Below, one piece after another: positions 14,721-18,303 of a stretch of DNA of 18,303 nt. Each line of letters starts with the position of its first letter. Within the stretch, counting starts at the first letter, position 1. Origin of the DNA: Puniceicoccaceae bacterium (GTDB lineage: Bacteria; Verrucomicrobiota; Verrucomicrobiia; Opitutales; Coraliomargaritaceae); contig PXBU01000300.1 of the NCBI GenBank assembly GCA_003566795.1, positions 1 through 18,303 of the forward strand, in the 5' to 3' direction. Below the pieces are notes generated by a model. It ran no database searches and had not been told where the DNA came from. It saw nothing but the letters and a program-made list of their open reading frames with translations. The position numbers and the translations under genes are program-made.

Positions 14721-15467
14721 ATGGAAGAAGCACTTATCCCCAGCAATGATTACGCGATCCGCCTACCCGCATTTGAAGGACCACTGGACTTGCTGCTTTA
14801 CCTGATCCGACGGAACGAAGTCGATATTTACGATATTCCCATTCAGCGAGTCACCGAACAATACGTCGAGATCCTTGGCTCGATGGAACAGCTGGATCTT
14901 GAAATTGCCGGCGAGTTTTTCGTCATGGCCGCAACGCTGATGTATATCAAAAGTCGCCTGCTTTTGCCGAAAAAAGACCAGGCAGCCAACGCCGACGTAG
15001 AGGATGAGGAACTGGATCCGCGCTGGGAATTAGTCCAGCAACTGCTGGAATACCGCAAATTCAAGGAAGCGGCCGAGGACATCCAAAAGCTCATTTTAAA
15101 TAGTAACGATCTTATTGCCCGAATCGGCCCCAAAGAATCAGTCGAAGCCGCCGAGCGACCGCTCAAGCCGGTGGACCGGGTGGATCTATGGAATACCTTC
15201 AATCAAGTGCTCCGGCGCTTGGCGGAACGTATCACCGAAGGCGAGATCCACGCCGAACAAGTGACGGTTGCCGACCGCATGGAGCTGATCCTAACCCGCA
15301 TCAAAAATGAACCCAGCTTCCTGTTTTCTGAACTATTTGAATCCACCACCACCTTGACCACCATCGTGGCTTCCTTCCTGGCAGTACTCGAACTCTGCAG
15401 ATTAGGGAAAATTCACTTGCAGCAGGATCGATCCTTTGCCGACATACGCTGCGAAAGAGTGGAATAA
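14721..15467 (+). CDS. scpA: Segregation and condensation protein A
   Basis: The 248-residue kleisin bridges the SMC heads in the bacterial condensin complex. The N-terminal part is classic ScpA: YAIRLPAFEGPLDLLLYLIR, NEVDIYDIPIQRVTEQYVE, then FFVMAATLMYIKSRLLLPK; the C-terminal winged helix closes with FLAVLELCRLGKIHLQQ and DIRCERVE. Length is normal. It follows the lptD-like gene by six bases, so co-transcription is likely. scpB, a frequent neighbour, does not follow; two unrelated small genes come next. Confidence 0.94.
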   Translation: MEEALIPSNDYAIRLPAFEGPLDLLLYLIRRNEVDIYDIPIQRVTEQYVEILGSMEQLDLEIAGEFFVMAATLMYIKSRLLLPKKDQAANADVEDEELDPRWELVQQLLEYRKFKEAAEDIQKLILNSNDLIARIGPKESVEAAERPLKPVDRVDLWNTFNQVLRRLAERITEGEIHAEQVTVADRMELILTRIKNEPSFLFSELFESTTTLTTIVASFLAVLELCRLGKIHLQQDRSFADIRCERVE

Positions 15468-15503
15468 TTTGCCATCTCCGTTCTCCTGCGCACTTTAGAA
15501 TTG

Positions 15504-15770
15504 ATGAAACGTCTACCGCACCAGCCAAACAAAACGGAGCAAAAACCCAAGACGCATCTGCTGGGGGTCGGCCTCGACCACACCGATGGGCACAAGCGCA
15601 TCACTCAAGCGGAAAGATTCGCGATTGTCGGCGGCTCAGAGGAGACCCATGGCCGGATGACCGAGACCGTGGTAAAGACTTTTGAGACGCTTGACCGTAA
15701 AGGTAAAACCCTTGAGCAGGTTGAAAAACAGGAGTTGGCCGAAATTATTCATAAAAACACGCCTGAATAA
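15504..15770 (+). CDS. Small protein of unknown function after scpA
   Basis: The 88-residue product (ATG 15504; a TTG immediately before it is a less likely start) is basic and hydrophilic, without signal peptide or membrane segment. It has a Lys/Gln-rich head (KRLPHQPNKTEQKPK), a compact central part (THLLGVGLDHTDGHKRITQ, then AERFAIVGGSEETHGRM) and a helical tail (TVVKTFETLDRKGKTLEQVE). The central part reads like a real conserved domain, with paired His and Gly residues, but I cannot name it. It lies 36 bases after scpA and 58 bases before the next gene on the same strand. That it is a genuine gene is likely from composition and spacing. Confidence 0.65.
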   Translation: MKRLPHQPNKTEQKPKTHLLGVGLDHTDGHKRITQAERFAIVGGSEETHGRMTETVVKTFETLDRKGKTLEQVEKQELAEIIHKNTPE

Positions 15771-15791
15771 GGTCCAGGCCCCACACACTAC

Positions 15792-15819
15792 TTGACAGTC
15801 TTCACCTACAATCTATTAA
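15792..15819 (+). promoter_or_regulatory. Candidate promoter before the tail-anchored protein and trxA
   Basis: A consensus -35 TTGACA (15792-15797) is followed after 16 bases by TATTAA (15814-15819), a four-of-six match to the -10 box, ending nine bases before the ATG at 15829. It could give the last two plus-strand genes, including trxA, their own transcript. Confidence 0.4.
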
Positions 15820-15828
15820 GTTCAGCTC

Positions 15829-16305
15829 ATGAGTGATACCCCCGATAAGCCAACAAACCCTTTCTTGGAAGGTCAGGAAGAATCAAGCGATAAGAAATCA
15901 CCTTGGTTCGTGACGCCGATGGGCGACAAAAAAGAAGCCCAAAAGGACGACACAACAGAGGACAAGCAAGATCAGGGCGCAAAGAAGATCAGATTGCAGC
16001 CTGGCGAGCACCAACAATCTGAAGCGGCTGAGAAGCCCGCCGCGCAACCGCAGCAGGCCGCGCCGAAGCCCGTAGCGCCGAGGCCAGCAGCTGCGAAGCC
16101 AGCCGCGCCGAGGCCAGCGACTTCCAAGCCCAGTCCGACAGCATCGAAGCCACGTGCTAAGCCGAGTGCTGTAGCGGGCCTGACGTTTGACGATGATCAG
16201 TCCAGCAAAGTTTCAACGCCGATGCTCGCTCTGGACGCTCTGGCGGCGGTGATTGCGGTCACCTTTGCGGCTCTCATTCTCCACGATCTTTGGCCCTTCT
16301 TCTAA
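15829..16305 (+). CDS. Low-complexity, C-terminally membrane-anchored protein of unknown function
   Basis: The 158-residue product has an acidic and polar N-terminal half with SPWFVTPMGDKK and KKIRLQPGEHQ as its only distinctive motifs. An Ala/Pro/Lys-rich linker follows (about 68-113, with PRPAAAKPAAPRPATSKP), then a short patch GLTFDDDQSSK and a single hydrophobic segment at the very C-terminus (MLALDALAAVIAVTFAALIL, then HDLWPFF). It is therefore predicted to be tail-anchored in the inner membrane with its body in the cytoplasm; there is no signal peptide. The linker has grown partly by duplication: a 30-bp unit starting GCGCCGAGGCCAGC repeats at 16075 and 16105. I do not recognise the family. 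It lies 23 bases before trxA. Confidence 0.7.
   Translation: MSDTPDKPTNPFLEGQEESSDKKSPWFVTPMGDKKEAQKDDTTEDKQDQGAKKIRLQPGEHQQSEAAEKPAAQPQQAAPKPVAPRPAAAKPAAPRPATSKPSPTASKPRAKPSAVAGLTFDDDQSSKVSTPMLALDALAAVIAVTFAALILHDLWPFF
16075..16134 (+). repeat. 30-bp tandem duplication in the Ala/Pro/Lys linker
   Basis: GCGCCGAGGCCAGC recurs with a 30-bp period at 16075 and 16105, encoding two APRPA-centred decapeptides. The second unit has diverged in its 3' half. Confidence 0.55.
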
Positions 16306-16328
16306 TCAATCCCGAAAAATAATACAAT

Positions 16329-16646
16329 ATGTCTGATAAAATAACCGAACTCGACAGTTCAAATTTCGAAGCCACGCTGACCGCGGGATCCGCGCCTGTA
16401 GTGGTCGACTTCTGGGCACCTTGGTGTGGCCCCTGCAAAGCGATTGCCCCTATCCTGGAAGAGCTTGCGGATGAACTCGGCGATGCCGTTAAAATTTGCA
16501 AAGTAAACGTCGATAACAATAGCGACATCGCCGGAAAATATGAGATCCGTGCCATTCCCACCATTCTGATCTTCAAAGACGGGAAACTTGCCGACACCGT
16601 GGTCGGCCTCTCCTCCAAGGAGGATCTCAAAGCCAAGATCGCTTAG
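16329..16646 (+). CDS. trxA: Thioredoxin
   Basis: The 105-residue cytosolic dithiol reductant has the canonical active site WAPWCGPCKAIAP (Cys-Gly-Pro-Cys), the buried Asp in VVVDFWAPW, the cis-proline loop RAIPTILIFKDGK, and a normal length. It supplies electrons to ribonucleotide reductase, methionine sulfoxide reductases and similar enzymes. The ATG is preceded by an A/T-rich leader without a clear Shine-Dalgarno. It is the last gene of the plus-strand group before a convergent gap of about 295 bases. Confidence 0.97.
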   Translation: MSDKITELDSSNFEATLTAGSAPVVVDFWAPWCGPCKAIAPILEELADELGDAVKICKVNVDNNSDIAGKYEIRAIPTILIFKDGKLADTVVGLSSKEDLKAKIA

Positions 16647-16700
16647 TTTTTTCTTTGGCAAGACATCCGCCCCCTAAAGCAACGCACTCGGATCCCGCAA

Positions 16701-16724
16701 GTAGGGACTCCGCTTGCGGATGTC
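16701..16724 (+). repeat. REP-like hairpin with GTAG foot
   Basis: GTAG (16701-16704), one G, then arm GACTCCGC and arm GCGGATGTC, which pair over eight positions with one bulged T around a TT centre. CCGCAAG (16695-16701) can also pair with CTTGCGG (16713-16719). It has the GTAG-plus-palindrome form but a stem unrelated to the other repeats. Confidence 0.45.
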
Positions 16725-16900
16725 GCGAATACCCGCAGACTGAAGGGTAGTTGCTCGCAAAGCAGCGGAGGGTAAGGAAACCAGTTGCCCAACTAAAAAA
16801 AGGGGGGTCAGACTTCCACGGCCAAAACCTGTTTTGGACACTAGTGCCCCCTCTCATGAATGCGTTTCACTTCATCCAGTTCCTTAGTCAGGATATCGAT

Positions 16901-16922
16901 ACGGCTTCGCCGTTCCGCTACG
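16901..16922 (-). repeat. Single REP element, second copy of the 8752-8773 sequence
   Basis: Twenty-two bases are identical to 8752-8773. Read on the minus strand they give GTAG at the foot of a hairpin with arm CGGAACGGC, triloop GAA and arm GCCGTATCG (one mismatch). As with the first copy it lies between two convergent genes (trxA and mpl). Confidence 0.7.
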
Positions 16923-16941
16923 GAATATCTGGATTCAAAGC

Positions 16942-18303
16942 TTATTTGATTGAATCATGACCGCCGGGCAAACACCCGGCGGTTTTTTGGGGGACCCCAT
17001 CAAAGGAGCCGTTGGTGAAATAAACGATCAGGCCGCTGTCTTCCTGCGCGATGTCCCTGCGGACCTGCACGAACAAGCTGGCGTGACTCTGGAAGGCGCG
17101 GGCATCACGTCCGTGCTGCTGCAACTCGCGAGCGATTTGCTCGGTATCCAGCCGCTCGTCATCTTTTATGCGTTCCGAACGATAGATCGCTCCGAGATAA
17201 ATCCGGTCGGCCAGCGCCAGCGCGGTGGTGAATTGTGACTCGAAGCGATTGGTCACCGCACTATTGCTGCGCGGCTCGAAGCAGGCCGTCAGCTTTTTGC
17301 CGGGATAGGCGGCACGCAGTGCTTCAATCGCCTCTGCCACCGCGGTCGGGTGATGCGCAAAGTCCTCAATCACCACCCAATCCGGAGTCCGGGCCAGCAC
17401 GTCCTGCCGCCTTTTGACCCCATGGAAATCTTTCAAACTGGTAAGATCGAACTGCTTCGGATCGCTCACGCCGCTGGCGAGTGCGGCAGCCAAGGCGGCC
17501 ATCGCAGCGTTGCGCGCATTGAAGCGTCCATGCTGCGACCAGTGCAGCTCCGCCCAGAGGGAGCCTTGCCAAAACAGTTTAAACGCGGCGCCCCCCGGCC
17601 CGTCAGAGAAATCGGCGATGCGCAGGTCATTCTCCTCACCCATACCCACCCGGAAAACTTGGGTCCAGGGCACGGGTAGCAGACTCAGCAAATTCGCATC
17701 GTCGCCATTGATGAGCACATGACCGGAGCCGGGCACGATTTTCAGAAAATGGCGGAAGCTGCGTTTCACATCCTCCAGGTCCCGGAAGATATCCGCATGG
17801 TCGAATTCCAGGTTGTTCAGTACCGCCACCTGCGGACGGTAGTGGATGAATTTACTCCGCTTATCAAAAAAGGCCGAATCATACTCATCACCCTCAATCA
17901 CAAAGGGGCTCCCCTGCCCCAGGCAAGCCCCGCCGGGCAGATCATGGGGCAGCCCGCCGATCAACCAACCTGGCTTCACTCCGTTCCGCTCCAGTAAATA
18001 CGCCGTCAGCGATGAGGTGGTTGTCTTGCCATGCGTGCCGGTGATCACGACGGGGATACGCCCGGCCAGAACGGTGTCGTGAAATAACTGCGGCAGCGAT
18101 ACATAAGCCAGGTCCGATTGATTCAGCACCCATTCCCCCTCCTGGTTACCACCGAGGTAATAACCGCGGAAGGTATCGTGTGATAGCTTGGGAAGAATCC
18201 CGTTCTCTATCCACCACAGCCCGGGCCATTTGTCCCGCATGCCATTATAGATATAATCACGGGCTTCGGGGTCGTTAACCGTATTTGAGGAACCGATATA
18301 GTA
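16942..18303 (-). CDS. mpl: UDP-N-acetylmuramate:L-Ala-gamma-D-Glu-meso-DAP ligase (Mpl), 5' partial
   Basis: Mpl reattaches recycled murein tripeptide to UDP-MurNAc in the cytoplasm, bypassing MurC, MurD and MurE. The 453 residues in view run off the right edge without a start. Seen: VVITGTHGKTTTSSLTAYLL (ATP-binding), IGGLPHDLPGGACLG, FVIEGDEYDSAFFDKRSKFIHY (in parts FVIEGDEYDSAFFDK and RSKFIHY), NNLEFDHADIF, GVKRRQDVLA, IEDFAHHPTAV and CFEPRSNSA. These separate Mpl from MurC. Between the edge and the P-loop, about 85 residues should contain the end of the Rossmann domain with its IGNxxSRGN motif. Instead the frame reads YYIGSSNTVNDPEARDYIY and GLWWIENGILPKLS before rejoining family-like sequence at EWVLNQSDLAYVSLP. 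The 3' end overlaps a terminator for the opposite strand. Identity is firm, N-terminal integrity is not. Confidence 0.9.
   Translation of the reverse strand, partial: YYIGSSNTVNDPEARDYIYNGMRDKWPGLWWIENGILPKLSHDTFRGYYLGGNQEGEWVLNQSDLAYVSLPQLFHDTVLAGRIPVVITGTHGKTTTSSLTAYLLERNGVKPGWLIGGLPHDLPGGACLGQGSPFVIEGDEYDSAFFDKRSKFIHYRPQVAVLNNLEFDHADIFRDLEDVKRSFRHFLKIVPGSGHVLINGDDANLLSLLPVPWTQVFRVGMGEENDLRIADFSDGPGGAAFKLFWQGSLWAELHWSQHGRFNARNAAMAALAAALASGVSDPKQFDLTSLKDFHGVKRRQDVLARTPDWVVIEDFAHHPTAVAEAIEALRAAYPGKKLTACFEPRSNSAVTNRFESQFTTALALADRIYLGAIYRSERIKDDERLDTEQIARELQQHGRDARAFQSHASLFVQVRRDIAQEDSGLIVYFTNGSFDGVPQKTAGCLPGGHDSIK
16961..16988 (+). terminator. Rho-independent terminator for the trxA direction, inside the 3' end of mpl
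   Basis: CCGCCGGG (16961-16968), loop CAAACA, CCCGGCGG (16975-16982) and six Ts follow one another on the plus strand: an eight-pair GC stem with a T-tract. It lies within the last codons of mpl on the opposite strand, where it encodes part of KTAGCLPGGHD. Only the plus-strand orientation has the T-tract directly after the stem. Confidence 0.85.

Larger units (their letters stand above)
16647..16941. other. Convergent trxA-mpl intergenic region with repeats, no gene
   Basis: No coding frame here is convincing on either strand. The region holds a 9-bp inverted repeat GACATCCGC (16662-16670) and GCGGATGTC (16716-16724), the hairpin at 16701-16724, an A7-G6 run near 16795-16807, and the REP at 16901-16922. 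Confidence 0.6.

Noticed and set aside
16747..16764. Further GTAG-footed hairpin (TGCT/AGCA)
   Set aside because: A four-pair stem next to a tetranucleotide is easily expected by chance, with no second copy.
1..18303. CRISPR arrays, tRNA or rRNA genes, integrase or transposase genes
   Set aside because: I looked on both strands and found no regularly spaced repeats, cloverleaf-like sequence or recognisable mobile-element protein.

Overview
The window reads as a stretch of chromosome from a Gram-negative bacterium, most likely a verrucomicrobial lineage (Opitutae-like). This is an inference from the overall style of the proteins (the Mpl ligase with its DLPGGACLG segment, the redoxin ending in YGCSVKY, a SMUG1-type uracil glycosylase, Rhs fragments) and the near absence of Shine-Dalgarno sequences; there is no rRNA to confirm it. 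An LptD-like protein, a lipoprotein and a peptidoglycan-recycling ligase support a cell with an outer membrane.

Layout. 1-1341 (minus) is the 3' part of an Rhs/YD-repeat gene, cut by the window on one side and by a repeat-associated junction on the other. 1340-2039 is a gene-poor, repeat-rich scar with a truncated gene end and several hairpin repeats. 2040-3263 (minus) encodes a lipoprotein with an ethylbenzene-dehydrogenase-type heme-binding domain, divergent from an MscS channel gene (3416-4345, plus). tgt (minus) faces mscS tail to tail and is divergent from a plus-strand run ribH-nusB-ftsY-aroB (5620-8632). A REPIN-like inverted repeat pair (8663-8772) lies between aroB and the convergent minus-strand group glgB - SMUG1-type glycosylase - redoxin (12464 down to 8804). 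From 12549 a plus-strand group runs lptD-like, scpA, a small unknown gene, a tail-anchored low-complexity protein gene and trxA (to 16646). A second repeat-bearing convergent gap follows, then mpl (minus), which runs off the right edge.

How the genes relate. Most are housekeeping: lumazine synthesis (ribH), transcription antitermination (nusB), membrane protein targeting (ftsY), the shikimate pathway (aroB), queuosine tRNA modification (tgt), glycogen branching (glgB), uracil repair, LPS export (lptD), chromosome condensation (scpA), thiol redox (trxA) and muropeptide recycling (mpl). Only ribH-nusB-ftsY and lptD-scpA are packed tightly enough to argue for co-transcription.

The most interesting unexplained structure is a set of short palindromic repeats. 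Most have the architecture of REP elements: a GTAG or GGAG tetranucleotide at the 5' foot of a hairpin. One family keeps its loop and foot while its stem changes with compensatory substitutions. Copies sit between convergent genes, within the Rhs frame, and at the junction where the Rhs gene is broken. No TnpA-REP (RAYT) transposase is in the window, so the mobilising system is inferred, not seen.
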